Of a stretch of DNA of 35,205 bases, positions 8,109 to 17,727 are shown in pieces. The DNA is taken from assembly GCA_964470965.1 (NCBI GenBank), contig CAYYIS010000053.1, positions 1 through 35,205 on the forward strand. The letters run 5' to 3'. Position 1 is the stretch's first letter, and each line of letters starts with the position of its first letter. The position numbers were made by a program, and so were the translations under genes. The notes under the pieces were generated by a model. It was given only the letters and a program-made list of their open reading frames with translations. It was not told where the DNA came from and ran no database searches. This stretch comes from CAYYIS01 sp964470965. GTDB lineage: Bacteria > JAAXHH01 > JABIQT01.

Positions 8109-8126
8109 TCCTGGGCTCTGCCAGGA
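8109..8126 (+). other. Small hairpin before acpP
   Basis: TCCTGG (8109-8114) and CCAGGA (8121-8126) form a six-base stem with a six-base loop in the 91-base fabG-acpP gap. There is no T tract. It may be an mRNA stabiliser allowing high acpP expression, a common need; this role is inference. Confidence 0.35.
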
Positions 8127-8176
8127 AGTGCCGGGTAACAGGCTCTCTAATATGTTTTATTCAAAGGAGGCAAGGC

Positions 8177-8407
8177 ATGGAAGATCGCGTTAAAGAGATC
8201 ATCGTCGAACAGTTGGGTGTGGATGCGGATCAAGTGACGACAGACGCGTCGTTTGTGGATGATTTGGGCGCGGATTCCCTCGATACTGTAGAACTGGTCA
8301 TGGCACTCGAGGAAGAGTTCGACATAGAAATCCCTGATGAAGATGCGGAAAAAATCGCCACGGTAAAAGATGCTATCGATTATCTCAACGAGCATAAAGA
8401 GGAATAG
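8177..8407 (+). CDS. acpP: Acyl carrier protein
   Basis: A 76-residue acidic ACP. The four-helix pattern is clear, with GADSLDTVELVMALEEEFDI containing the phosphopantetheine attachment Ser34. It carries growing acyl chains for FabD, FabG and FabF and presumably donates octanoyl groups to the LipM-type enzyme downstream. AAAGGAGG at 8163-8170 is an excellent ribosome-binding site. The fabF gene starts three bases after its stop. Confidence 0.98.
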   Translation: MEDRVKEIIVEQLGVDADQVTTDASFVDDLGADSLDTVELVMALEEEFDIEIPDEDAEKIATVKDAIDYLNEHKEE

Positions 8408-8410
8408 GTC

Positions 8411-9652
8411 GTGGTCAATCGGGTGGTCATAACCGGTCTGGGTGTGCTTAGTCCTGTCGGGGTGGATGCGGATACATTCTGGAATTCGCTTTGTGCCGGT
8501 AAAAGCGGTGTCGGACCGATCACGAAATTTGATGTGTCGGAATTCGAGGCTCAGATCGCAGGTGAACTAAATGACTTCAAATTAGAAGATCATATCGGCA
8601 AGAAAGAGGCTCGACGGCTGGACGAATATGTGCAATTTGCTGTAGTAGCTACCCAGTCGGCGCTCGATGATTCAGGGCTCGACCTCGATGCGGAGGACAA
8701 GGAGCGCGTAGGCGTTGTCATCGGATCGGGGGTGGGGGGCATCAAAACGTTCGAGCGTGAGCATGCCAATCTCATAAAGAAAGGTTCCAACAGAATCAGT
8801 CCTTTCTTTATCCCCATGATGATTGCGGATATGGCGCCTGGTTATGTGTCCATCATTCATGGCTTTAAAGGACCCAACTACACCACAGTTTCCGCCTGCT
8901 CCAGTGGTGCCCATGCCATCGGAGACGCATTTAGAATCCTTGAGCGTGGAGATGCGGATGTCATGATATCAGGCGGTACAGAATCCAGTATCTGTCCGAT
9001 GGCGGTAGGCGGGTTCTCGAACATGAAAGCCCTCTCGCTTCGTAATGACGATCCGGAAGGGGCCAGCCGACCTTTCGATAGCGGTCGGGACGGGTTCGTC
9101 CTGGGCGAGGGCGCAGGTGTCATCATCCTGGAAACCCTAGAACATGCGAAGCAGCGTGGTGCCAATATCTATGCAGAGCTGGTCGGATACGGAGCAACGG
9201 CCGACGCATTTCACATGGTAGCCCCACATGAAAACGGTGAAGGTGCTATCAGGGCGATGAAGCTGGCATTGAAGGATGCGGATCTTAGGCCAGACGACAT
9301 CGATTATATCAACGCACACGGCACGTCAACCCCCCTTGGTGACAAGATCGAATCCAACGCCATAAAAGATACCTTTGGCGACTATGCCTATCGGCTGGCC
9401 GTCAGTTCGACCAAGTCCATGATCGGTCATCTGCTGGGAGCCTCCGGTGGGGTGGAGTTTATTGCAACCCTCCTCAGCGTAGTCCATGACAAGGTGCATC
9501 CCACCATAAACCATGATACTCCGGATCCTGACTGCGATCTCAATTACGTCCCCAATGAAGCGCAGGAAAAAACGGTACGGGCTGCTATGACCAATTCCTT
9601 TGGATTTGGCGGCCACAACGTTTCACTGGTGGTTAAGAAATATGCCGATTAA
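8411..9652 (+). CDS. fabF: 3-oxoacyl-ACP synthase II (KAS II)
   Basis: A 413-residue condensing enzyme that elongates acyl-ACP with malonyl-ACP. The catalytic triad is at the canonical positions: Cys163 in SACSSGAHAIG, His303 in NAHGTSTPLGD and His340 in SMIGHLLGASGG. The N-terminus VVITGLGVLSPVG and the end TNSFGFGGHN are diagnostic. The start is GTG 8411, with GAGGA inside the end of acpP as its ribosome-binding site, implying coupling. No fabH (KAS III) is present nearby, so chain initiation must be encoded elsewhere or done by another route. Confidence 0.97.
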   Translation: MVNRVVITGLGVLSPVGVDADTFWNSLCAGKSGVGPITKFDVSEFEAQIAGELNDFKLEDHIGKKEARRLDEYVQFAVVATQSALDDSGLDLDAEDKERVGVVIGSGVGGIKTFEREHANLIKKGSNRISPFFIPMMIADMAPGYVSIIHGFKGPNYTTVSACSSGAHAIGDAFRILERGDADVMISGGTESSICPMAVGGFSNMKALSLRNDDPEGASRPFDSGRDGFVLGEGAGVIILETLEHAKQRGANIYAELVGYGATADAFHMVAPHENGEGAIRAMKLALKDADLRPDDIDYINAHGTSTPLGDKIESNAIKDTFGDYAYRLAVSSTKSMIGHLLGASGGVEFIATLLSVVHDKVHPTINHDTPDPDCDLNYVPNEAQEKTVRAAMTNSFGFGGHNVSLVVKKYAD

Positions 9653-10529
9653 ACAGATCCTTCAACAAAATCCGGTGCCTATCCTGTATGGGAGCGGACT
9701 CCAGGGGCTAATAAGGCGCTGCCAAGTGGCGTTGGCGCGCATACGTACACGCCTTGCGCAACGGCTGCCGTTCGTAGAGGTGGAAGTCGATGCACGCTCC
9801 CGGAGCCAGGCAGCAGAAGAAGCTTTTTATACCGCTTGCGTGCAACGGGCGATAGGGTACCGGTTTCGGGACCAATCGGTGTTGACCAAAGCATTAAAAC
9901 ACAGATCATACGTATATGCTCAGGACCAGAGCGGCGTACAATCCAATGAGCGGCTGGAGTTCCTGGGCGATGCGGTTCTCGATCTGATTGTCAGCGATTA
10001 TCTTTATTCTGAGTACCCCAGACGGAGGGAGGGGCGTCTTACCCAGCTTCGTTCTTCCCTCGTGAATAAAATTACGCTGGCTGAACAGGCTAAGAAGATC
10101 AACCTCGGCAGATATTTGCTTCTCAGTGATGGAGAAGCTCGTTCCGGCGGCCGACGACGAAGTTCCATTCTGGCGGATGCATTTGAATCAATTATCGGCG
10201 CCATTTATGTGGACGGAGGCGTTGAACCGGCCCGTAAGTTCATAGCCAAAACACTACTCAAAGACCTTGATCTGTATGATATTTCGCACCACTGGATGAA
10301 TTACAAGAGCGTCCTTCTGGAATTCACTCAAGGTGAGGGCAAGGGGCAGCCTCGCTACCGGGTGGAATCTGAAAACGGACCTGATCATAGGAAGGTATTC
10401 ACTGTCGATGTCTCAATTGGTGACACATCCACCGGTAAAGGGACTGGAACGAGTAAGAAGGACGCAGAGCAGAACGCCGCCAGAGATGCGGCTCAACGTT
10501 TAAATCTGATCACCGAAAATTCATATTAA
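9642..10529 (+). CDS. rnc: Ribonuclease III with N-terminal extension
   Basis: Predicted 295-residue double-strand-specific RNase that processes rRNA precursors and structured mRNAs. The signature NERLEFLGDAVLD (residues 102-114) supplies the acidic metal ligands, and ADAFESIIGAIYVDGG supplies Asp179 and Glu182; the 69-residue spacing between Asp110 and Asp179 equals that known for E. coli RNase III. A C-terminal double-stranded-RNA-binding domain ends GTGTSKKDAEQNAARDAA. About 55 Arg-rich residues precede the canonical start of the domain (AAEEAFYTACVQRAIGY), which is unusual. ATG 9642 overlaps the end of fabF by 11 bases; a later GTG start without the extension is possible but lacks a good ribosome-binding site. 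The fab-rnc neighbourhood is common. Confidence 0.93.
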   Translation: MPIKQILQQNPVPILYGSGLQGLIRRCQVALARIRTRLAQRLPFVEVEVDARSRSQAAEEAFYTACVQRAIGYRFRDQSVLTKALKHRSYVYAQDQSGVQSNERLEFLGDAVLDLIVSDYLYSEYPRRREGRLTQLRSSLVNKITLAEQAKKINLGRYLLLSDGEARSGGRRRSSILADAFESIIGAIYVDGGVEPARKFIAKTLLKDLDLYDISHHWMNYKSVLLEFTQGEGKGQPRYRVESENGPDHRKVFTVDVSIGDTSTGKGTGTSKKDAEQNAARDAAQRLNLITENSY

Positions 10530-10579
10530 ATCGCTTATTGGCTTGATCACACGACAGTGAGTCCCTCACCCGATACCCC

Positions 10580-11437
10580 ATGCGTCGCAGTCCCATCTCT
10601 CCTTCAGCCTGGCGATTTCTGAACACCGGTGACGCCCCGGCTTCTTTTAATATGGCATTAGATGAAGCCATTTCGGATTCCGTCCGGGATGCATCATCCC
10701 CGCCGACCATCCGTGTGTACGGGTGGAATCCGTCCGCAGTATCTCTTGGCTATGCACAGAAATTAAATGAAGAAGTCGATCCGGAGATATGTGATCGATA
10801 TGGGATCCAGATCGTTCGACGTCAGACCGGCGGACGTACCGTTCTCCATGCCGATGAACTCACCTACTGCGTGATTGCGCCCGAGGATCATCCTGCGATA
10901 GGCAAAAGCCCCTATGAAAACTACAGGCGGGTCAGTGAGGCGCTTCTTGGCGCCCTCAAAAGAATCGGAGTTCCCGGCGAACTGTCTGCCGGACCGGATT
11001 CTACTCCCGAAGGGTTTCAGGGAGCCTGTTTTTCCTATGCGGCGAGATTTGAAGTCGTTGTTCAGAACAAGAAAATCGTAGGGAGCGCCCAGCGCAGGGC
11101 CCGAGGAGTGGTACTGCAACACGGTACCCTGTTGCTGGGACCGGGGCACAAAAAATTATCGCTTCTTCTACCGAGCACACATCGCAAAAAAAGCGAAATA
11201 CTAATGAGGGAATTGAACGAGAAGACCATATCAGTGTCCGAAGTCCTGAACCGACGGGTGCCACTGGATGAACTGATACCAATCGTACGGTCAGGATTTG
11301 AAACGACTCTGGGAATATCGACGGATGACCTTCCTTTGTCACATGAAGAACTGACCGCCGCAAACATTCTCGTGGCCGAAAAATACGGTACGCGAGAATG
11401 GACTACCCGCAGTAAATCCAACCATGCCCTCCGTTGA
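10580..11437 (+). CDS. lipM: Octanoyltransferase, LipM-type (biotin/lipoate ligase fold)
   Basis: A 285-residue member of the biotin/lipoate A/B ligase family. FNMALDEAISDSV and IRVYGWNPSAVSLGYAQ mark the N-terminus, RRQTGGRTVLH is the conserved substrate loop, and KKIVGSAQRRARGVVLQHGTLLL contains the family Lys. Cys150 in GACFSY sits at the same position as the catalytic Cys of Bacillus LipM, which moves octanoate from ACP to the lipoyl domains of GcvH and 2-oxoacid dehydrogenases. This favours octanoyltransferase over ATP-dependent lipoate ligase. It starts 50 bases after rnc without a visible promoter, and its end overlaps the PKS start by 14 bases, tying lipoate synthesis to the PKS transcript. 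Confidence 0.82.
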   Translation: MRRSPISPSAWRFLNTGDAPASFNMALDEAISDSVRDASSPPTIRVYGWNPSAVSLGYAQKLNEEVDPEICDRYGIQIVRRQTGGRTVLHADELTYCVIAPEDHPAIGKSPYENYRRVSEALLGALKRIGVPGELSAGPDSTPEGFQGACFSYAARFEVVVQNKKIVGSAQRRARGVVLQHGTLLLGPGHKKLSLLLPSTHRKKSEILMRELNEKTISVSEVLNRRVPLDELIPIVRSGFETTLGISTDDLPLSHEELTAANILVAEKYGTREWTTRSKSNHALR

Positions 11438-14400
11438 CACACAGGATTATATCGCGATTGTAGGGATAGGATGCCGTTTCCCGGGCGGTGTCAACTCACC
11501 CGATACCTTCTGGCGCTTGCTGAGAAATGGCGTCGACGCCATAACGGATGTACCGGAAGAACGGCTTGCCCTGTGGCGGTCCTGGCCGTCATTCGACCCC
11601 GATAGGGTGCCAGGATTCGGAGGTTTTATTGAAGATATCGATGCCTTCGACGCAGCGTTTTTCGGCATATCCCCACGCGAAGCCCGTCACATGGACCCCC
11701 AGCAGAGGCTCCTTCTAGAAATTGCCTGGGAAGCCATGGAGGACGCCGGGTTGGTCCCTTCCGAGCGGGCAGGTTCAAATACAGGGGTATTTACCGGGAT
11801 TTTCCTCGATGAATACTGGGACCTTCAGCGGTATGTCGACGCCGGTGTGGGCATCGATGCCCATACCAATACCGGCGGTACCATGAGCATCGCCGCCAAC
11901 CGTATCTCCTATACCTTCGATTTTCACGGTCCCAGTCTTTCAGTTGACACGGCATGCTCTTCGTCTCTCGTAGCCATTCATCTCGCCTGCCAAAGCATAG
12001 GAAATAAAGAATGTGATCTTGCCCTGGCGGGGGGCGTGAATCTGATCCTCTCCCCTCAAACAACCGAAGGCTTCGCATCTGCCGCCATGCTGTCGGATTC
12101 CGGTCGCTGCCGACCGTTCGATGCGGCTGCGGACGGCTATGTCCGTAGCGACGGGGCGGGCCTGATCGTGTTAAAACCCTTGGATCGTGCTTTGGCCGAC
12201 GCGGACAGGGTTTACGCGGTAATACGCGGCAGTTCCGTTAATCAGAATGGCCGTACGACGGGGATTACCGTGCCTGATGTTGAAACCCAATCAGCGATGT
12301 TGGAGAACGCATGCGAGCGGGCTCGTATATCGCCTGATACGGTACGATTTGTGGAGGCACATGGGACCGGTACGCCCGTGGGTGATCCGGTTGAGGCAGA
12401 GGCATTAGGACGAGTCTTTGGCAGGAACAGGCCCCCTGAGGATCCCTGTTTAATTGGATCCGTCAAGTCGAATTTCGGGCATACGGAGGCTGCTGCCGGC
12501 GTCGCTGGTATGATAAAGGCAGTTCTTGCATTACAACATCGAATGGTACCGGCTTCTCTCCACCATGAATCTCCTAACGAAAGAATACGATTCGATCACA
12601 TTGGACTGCATGTAAATACAAGAAACAGATCGATCGAAACTAATGACCTACCGCTGGTCGCAGGTGTTAATGCATTCGGTTTTGGAGGTGCTAACGCCCA
12701 CATCATCCTTGAAGGGGCCCGAATCCCGGCCAAATCAGAGGACAAAATGCCCTATTCTTTACTTCCTCTCTCGGCGGGACAGCCTAAAGGGGTCCGTGAA
12801 TATAGTGAGGTCCTGGCCGAACATGTGGATTCCCCAAATATGTCCCTCGGCGATGTGTGCGCGACTGCGGCTCTGCACCGGGCGGACCACCCTTATCGCG
12901 CAGCAGTAATCTTGGAACCCGACGTCCCCGTTTCTGATAAGTTAGTCATGCTTGGTCGTGGTGAGGCCCACAGTGGTATCATTAATGACATTTTCAATCC
13001 GGATGCAAAAACCGTGTTTGTATTTACAGGCATGGGGCCCCAATGGTGGGGAATGGGGCGTGATCTTTACAATCAGGAACAGGTTTTTCGGGAAAACATT
13101 CAGCAGTGTGATGAATTAATGAAACAATACGCGGGCTGGTCCCCAGTCAATGAAATGTTTGAGGGTAATGCCCTATCCCGGATGGATCGTTCCCTGCATG
13201 CTCAACCGGCAAACTTTGCACTTCAATTTGCATTGACAGAACTATGGAAATCGCGTGGTGTATCGCCTGACTTTGTACTGGGACATAGCGTGGGCGAGAT
13301 TGCCGCAGCCGTGACTTCGGGTATGATCAACCTCACGGACGGCACAAAAATCGTGTCCTTAAGGGCGCGGCTCCTATCAGAGGTGGCTGGGAAGGGAGGG
13401 ATGCTGGCAGTCGGGATATCGCCTGAGGAAGGCGAAGAGGCCATTAAGGGGTTAACAAACCTGGTAACCATAGGTGCGGTTAACAGTCCGATCTCCATTA
13501 CCCTCTCCGGTGATCCGGATGTGCTCGCACAGTTACAGGATAAATTCGAATCCAAGGGGGTGTTTAACCGGAAACTCAATGTGGATGTAGCCTATCACAG
13601 TATGCAGTTAGATGGGCTGCGCACGCGATTTTTGGATGGACTGAAAGGCATCGCCCCTGGATCAAGTGAGATTCCGATGATTTCGACTGTTACCGGTAAG
13701 GTTTTAGCACCACACAGCACAAATTCGGAGTATTGGTGGCAGAATATGCGAGCGCCGGTAAAACTGAACCAGGCGATCGATCATTTTATAGGATTTCAGA
13801 GACCGGTCTTCGTTCAAATCGGTCCTCATCCAGTGCTCCATAGCGCAATTAATGAAAACTTAGCGCATGGTGGCCAAACCGGAACCGTCCTTGCCTCACT
13901 TCACCGGGAGGAACCGGAGCAATACGCGATGCTGAAATCGCTAGGTCACCTGTTCACCATCGGAGTGAACTTAGACTGGAAATCCGTGCTGCCAGAATCA
14001 TATCAGCTTGTTTCTCTCCCACCTTACCCATGGCAGAGAGAAAAATTCTGGCTTGAAGTAAATCCAACCGGGGGACCTTCGTCTGTAAGAGATGTGAACT
14101 ACCCGCTTATAGACCACCACCTCGCGTCCTCGTCGAGCGACACGTGTCATTACATTGAAACCATATTGAGTATCGCGCACAGGCCCATACTCGGGGAACA
14201 CCGAGTTCGCGGGCGCATCGTGATATCCGCGGCGCTATTCATCGAGCTGGCAATGGAATCGTTGCGATACATAGGATATAAGATAGAAAATGTCCAGATT
14301 GAAAATTTCAGGATTCAAGAACCATGCGTTCTCGACGAGGAGGAGCAACGAGATTGCCAGACCGTAATCGAATCGGTCCATGGACGAACATCCCTGACCA

Positions 14401-17400
14401 TTAGCACGCGATTGCGGGGTAAAGATTCAGTCTGGTACAGGCACGTGGCCGCGAGTCTCTTGGTGCCCCCTTCAAACACTTTAAATCCGCAGTCCAATAA
14501 TTTAAACCATGTGGACGAAGCAATACCGGGAGATGATTTTTACCAGGGGTTGGCAGAAAAAGGTATGCGATACGGCTCTTTTTATCGGCAGGTAGGTGAC
14601 GTCAGGTATGGCGAGAATAACGCGCTGGCAGGGCTTATTTCAAATCAGTCTCAAGAAAGATACGCGATACATCCCGGGGTTATCGATGCAGGACTGCAGG
14701 TATTGTCATCTATGGTCAGCACTGACGATTCACTCTGGTTGCCGACGGGCGTAGATCGTATTCTGGTCGACCTTAATCATGATGATTCTGGTCCTTGGAG
14801 CATTGCGGTTTCTTCCGAAAATCACACAAAGGGTTTATGGAGCGGCGAAATCAATCTATCAGCATCAAACGGTAAAATAATACTGGCGTTGCAGGGTGTA
14901 CAGTTGGAACCGTTACGCCAATCACCTGAGCAAGTCCCACCTGTCTTTTTAAAAGAAATCTGGCAACCGTCTGAGATCAAAGAGGCGATCGATCTGAAAT
15001 TCGGCCGTACTATGATTTTCGTTCCTGACTCGGTGGACGAAGATGATTCAATGAATCTTTTCGGTGACGCTATTATCGTTAAAAAATCAGATTCATACCG
15101 GAAACAATCTGCTAAGGAATACCATATCGACCCTTCTAACCCTGATGATTACAAACGATTAATGGGTGAGGTGAATGAAGAGTCGGGGAACACGATCCGT
15201 GAAATTGCTCACTTGTGGAGTCTAGATATTCCCTTCCCCGATTCAGACGATCCCGATGGTTTTTCCTTACTGAAATCACTGGGGCTCAGCAGCTTACTGT
15301 ATCTTTTTCAATCTTTCTGGGATGAGGTGGAGACTGAGCCTGCCAGTCTCTTGATCGTTACATCCGGGGCACAGCATGTGACAGGTATGGAGACGGTGAA
15401 TCCCCTGCAGACATCTATACTTGGTCTCGGACGCGTCTTTCGGAAGGAACATCCTGAGGTACCCTGTACACTGGTGGACATCGAGCTTTCAGGTATTGAG
15501 GTACTTGCAGGAGAGATATCCGGCGATTATTCCAATGCCGAGATTGCAGTAAGAGATGGAAACCGATATGTCAGGTCTATCGTGCCAGCAGACCGTGCCT
15601 CGATAGGGGATAGTCACGAAACTGTTGAGCGGGTTACCTCCTCCGAATGTTCTTATAAAATGTCTGTAACGACCCCGGGATTACTCGATGACCTCAACAT
15701 GGTACGCTGTAATCCACGATTACCGGGCCCCGGAGAAGTTGAAATCAAAATAGAAGCGGCAGGTCTGAATTTCAGGGATGTGATGACGGCGATGGGTATG
15801 TTGCCGGTTGTGACGGATACCGAATCGGCCGGATTCGGTTGGGAATGCGCCGGCACGGTGGTAGATGTCGGTCATGGTGTAACCGCTTTCAATTCCGGTG
15901 ATCACGTGATGGCCATCGCCCCTGCCACCATTGGAACTCATACTTTAACGCACGAAAAGCTTGTTGCGCGGATCCCCCGTGATTTTACCATGGCGGAGGG
16001 CGCCTCCATTCCGGTCATATTTCTGACGGCGTGGTACAGTCTGATACGACTTGCGAGACTGGAAAAAGGGGATCGTGTTCTGATCCACTCCGCCAGCGGA
16101 GGAGTAGGCCTGGCAGCGATCCAGGTCGCCCGTTATGTCGGCGCGGAGGTTTACGCAACAGCTGGCAGCGAGGAAAAACGTGGTTATTTAGCAGACTTGG
16201 GTATCAAACATGTTCTGAATTCACGGTCCCTTGAGTTCGGGGATGAAATAGGACGTCTTACGAAAGGATATGGCGTAGACGTCATACTGAATTCATTGTC
16301 CGGTGACGCCATGCGCAAAAGCCTCGATATTCTGGCTCCCCATGGAAGGTTTGTCGAACTCGGCAGGACGGACATCTTAAACGGAAATCAGCTTGGGTTG
16401 GCATCATTCAACCGTAATATTTCGTATTTTGCGGTCGATCTCGCCCAGATGTGGAAAGACCGTCCTTCGGTTGTAGGTGCACATCTGTCTGAAGTGACAG
16501 CGTTGTTTAACGACGGTGTGTTCATGCCACCTCCAATAACGGAATATACAATCCAGGAGACAGCTGCCGCCTTCAAGTGTATGGCGCAGGCTAAACATAA
16601 AGGCAAGATCATCATTACACTGAATGATGATCTGGTCGAAGTGCCGGTACAGGAAATCGGTTTAAGGCCCGACCGATCTTATGTCATAACGGGGGCGTTC
16701 GGAGGAATCGGCGGGATTCTCGTGGAATGGTTGCAGGAGCACGGCGTTAGGCACCTTGTTTTGATCGGCCGAAATCCTCCTGGCGGGCGGTCATTGGAAA
16801 CAATAAACCGTCTGAAGAATGATGGTGTGGAGGTACGATCGATTATCTGTGATGTCTCACGTCTGGGTGAACTTGGAACATTATTTTCTGACATACAATC
16901 TTCATCGCCGCCCATCGGAGGAATATTTCATATCGCCGGAGTCCTGGACGACGGTTTAATTGTCCATCAGACACCGGAGCGGTTTGATACGGTGTTGGCG
17001 CCGAAAATAGAAGGGGGCTGGAACCTACATAAGGTCTCAGAGAATTTAAATCTCGATTTCTTTGTTCTGTTTTCTTCTGCCTCCTCTTTTCATGGCACTG
17101 TGGGGCAGAGCAACTACGCGGCTGCCAACGCATTTCTTGACGGCCTTGCACGATACCGACGGTCAAAAGAGTTGCCTGCCCTTTCGATAAACTGGGGTGG
17201 GTGGGCGGGCACCGGCATGGCGTCAAGAACGATTCCCGGTGACAACGACCTTTTAGATTCCGGGACCGCTTTAGAAGTGCTGGATGAGCTGTTGAATTGT
17301 GATGAAGCCCAGATCGCAGTAGTTCCCGAACGGAATCCAGGATCGGAGGGGAGGCTGGCCGGCGTTTCTGATGGTTTGATTATCTCGAGAGATGTGCTCC

Positions 17401-17657
17401 GTAGTATGCCTGTTGATGAACAGGTGGAATGTATCGGCCGATATCTCCAGCAGACTACAGCACGGGTGATCGAATCCGAACCTGAGACTCTCGACCTCTC
17501 CCGGTCATGGAAATCCTTCGGTATCGATTCATTGATGGGGGTAGAATTAAAAAACAGGATCGAGCGGGATCTGGAAGTCGCTGTGGCCGTAAGTCTTTTT
17601 CAGAGTAGCCAATCCGTGGATGCGCTGATAGGATATATACAGGACAGGATCTATTAG
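11424..17657 (+). CDS. Single-module, fully reducing type I polyketide synthase (FAS-like)
   Basis: A 2077-residue megasynthase with domains in the order KS (about 8-430; Cys178, His313, His353), AT (about 530-820; GHSVGE with Ser622, His725 in VAYHS), DH (about 895-1165; His926 in HxxxG, Asp1088 in HPGVIDAGLQ), a structural pseudo-KR (about 1165-1420), ER (about 1425-1735; NADPH loop SGGVGLAAIQVA), KR (about 1745-1925; Lys1861, Ser1885, Tyr1898, Asn1902; LDD motif of B-type KRs) and ACP (phosphopantetheine Ser2036 in FGIDSLMGVEL). There is no methyltransferase or thioesterase. Size and order match fatty-acid-synthase-like enzymes such as mycocerosic acid synthase and sponge-symbiont PKSs, so it probably works iteratively to make a saturated, perhaps unusual fatty acid that another enzyme offloads. 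VAYH resembles malonyl-type more than methylmalonyl-type AT motifs, not decisively. Overlap with lipM suggests coupling to the fab operon. Confidence 0.95.
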   Translation: MPSVDTQDYIAIVGIGCRFPGGVNSPDTFWRLLRNGVDAITDVPEERLALWRSWPSFDPDRVPGFGGFIEDIDAFDAAFFGISPREARHMDPQQRLLLEIAWEAMEDAGLVPSERAGSNTGVFTGIFLDEYWDLQRYVDAGVGIDAHTNTGGTMSIAANRISYTFDFHGPSLSVDTACSSSLVAIHLACQSIGNKECDLALAGGVNLILSPQTTEGFASAAMLSDSGRCRPFDAAADGYVRSDGAGLIVLKPLDRALADADRVYAVIRGSSVNQNGRTTGITVPDVETQSAMLENACERARISPDTVRFVEAHGTGTPVGDPVEAEALGRVFGRNRPPEDPCLIGSVKSNFGHTEAAAGVAGMIKAVLALQHRMVPASLHHESPNERIRFDHIGLHVNTRNRSIETNDLPLVAGVNAFGFGGANAHIILEGARIPAKSEDKMPYSLLPLSAGQPKGVREYSEVLAEHVDSPNMSLGDVCATAALHRADHPYRAAVILEPDVPVSDKLVMLGRGEAHSGIINDIFNPDAKTVFVFTGMGPQWWGMGRDLYNQEQVFRENIQQCDELMKQYAGWSPVNEMFEGNALSRMDRSLHAQPANFALQFALTELWKSRGVSPDFVLGHSVGEIAAAVTSGMINLTDGTKIVSLRARLLSEVAGKGGMLAVGISPEEGEEAIKGLTNLVTIGAVNSPISITLSGDPDVLAQLQDKFESKGVFNRKLNVDVAYHSMQLDGLRTRFLDGLKGIAPGSSEIPMISTVTGKVLAPHSTNSEYWWQNMRAPVKLNQAIDHFIGFQRPVFVQIGPHPVLHSAINENLAHGGQTGTVLASLHREEPEQYAMLKSLGHLFTIGVNLDWKSVLPESYQLVSLPPYPWQREKFWLEVNPTGGPSSVRDVNYPLIDHHLASSSSDTCHYIETILSIAHRPILGEHRVRGRIVISAALFIELAMESLRYIGYKIENVQIENFRIQEPCVLDEEEQRDCQTVIESVHGRTSLTISTRLRGKDSVWYRHVAASLLVPPSNTLNPQSNNLNHVDEAIPGDDFYQGLAEKGMRYGSFYRQVGDVRYGENNALAGLISNQSQERYAIHPGVIDAGLQVLSSMVSTDDSLWLPTGVDRILVDLNHDDSGPWSIAVSSENHTKGLWSGEINLSASNGKIILALQGVQLEPLRQSPEQVPPVFLKEIWQPSEIKEAIDLKFGRTMIFVPDSVDEDDSMNLFGDAIIVKKSDSYRKQSAKEYHIDPSNPDDYKRLMGEVNEESGNTIREIAHLWSLDIPFPDSDDPDGFSLLKSLGLSSLLYLFQSFWDEVETEPASLLIVTSGAQHVTGMETVNPLQTSILGLGRVFRKEHPEVPCTLVDIELSGIEVLAGEISGDYSNAEIAVRDGNRYVRSIVPADRASIGDSHETVERVTSSECSYKMSVTTPGLLDDLNMVRCNPRLPGPGEVEIKIEAAGLNFRDVMTAMGMLPVVTDTESAGFGWECAGTVVDVGHGVTAFNSGDHVMAIAPATIGTHTLTHEKLVARIPRDFTMAEGASIPVIFLTAWYSLIRLARLEKGDRVLIHSASGGVGLAAIQVARYVGAEVYATAGSEEKRGYLADLGIKHVLNSRSLEFGDEIGRLTKGYGVDVILNSLSGDAMRKSLDILAPHGRFVELGRTDILNGNQLGLASFNRNISYFAVDLAQMWKDRPSVVGAHLSEVTALFNDGVFMPPPITEYTIQETAAAFKCMAQAKHKGKIIITLNDDLVEVPVQEIGLRPDRSYVITGAFGGIGGILVEWLQEHGVRHLVLIGRNPPGGRSLETINRLKNDGVEVRSIICDVSRLGELGTLFSDIQSSSPPIGGIFHIAGVLDDGLIVHQTPERFDTVLAPKIEGGWNLHKVSENLNLDFFVLFSSASSFHGTVGQSNYAAANAFLDGLARYRRSKELPALSINWGGWAGTGMASRTIPGDNDLLDSGTALEVLDELLNCDEAQIAVVPERNPGSEGRLAGVSDGLIISRDVLRSMPVDEQVECIGRYLQQTTARVIESEPETLDLSRSWKSFGIDSLMGVELKNRIERDLEVAVAVSLFQSSQSVDALIGYIQDRIY

Positions 17658-17727
17658 GGGCCCTGGATTCCGCCTACTCCGAAGGCCGCGCGCGCTTGCT
17701 TGATGTCTGTCGACGCGTGTAACCGTT

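Noticed and set aside
11424..17657. Reading the PKS as a modular antibiotic-type assembly line
   Set aside because: It has one complete fully reducing module, no docking domains, no thioesterase and no other modules nearby; an iterative lipid-type enzyme fits better.
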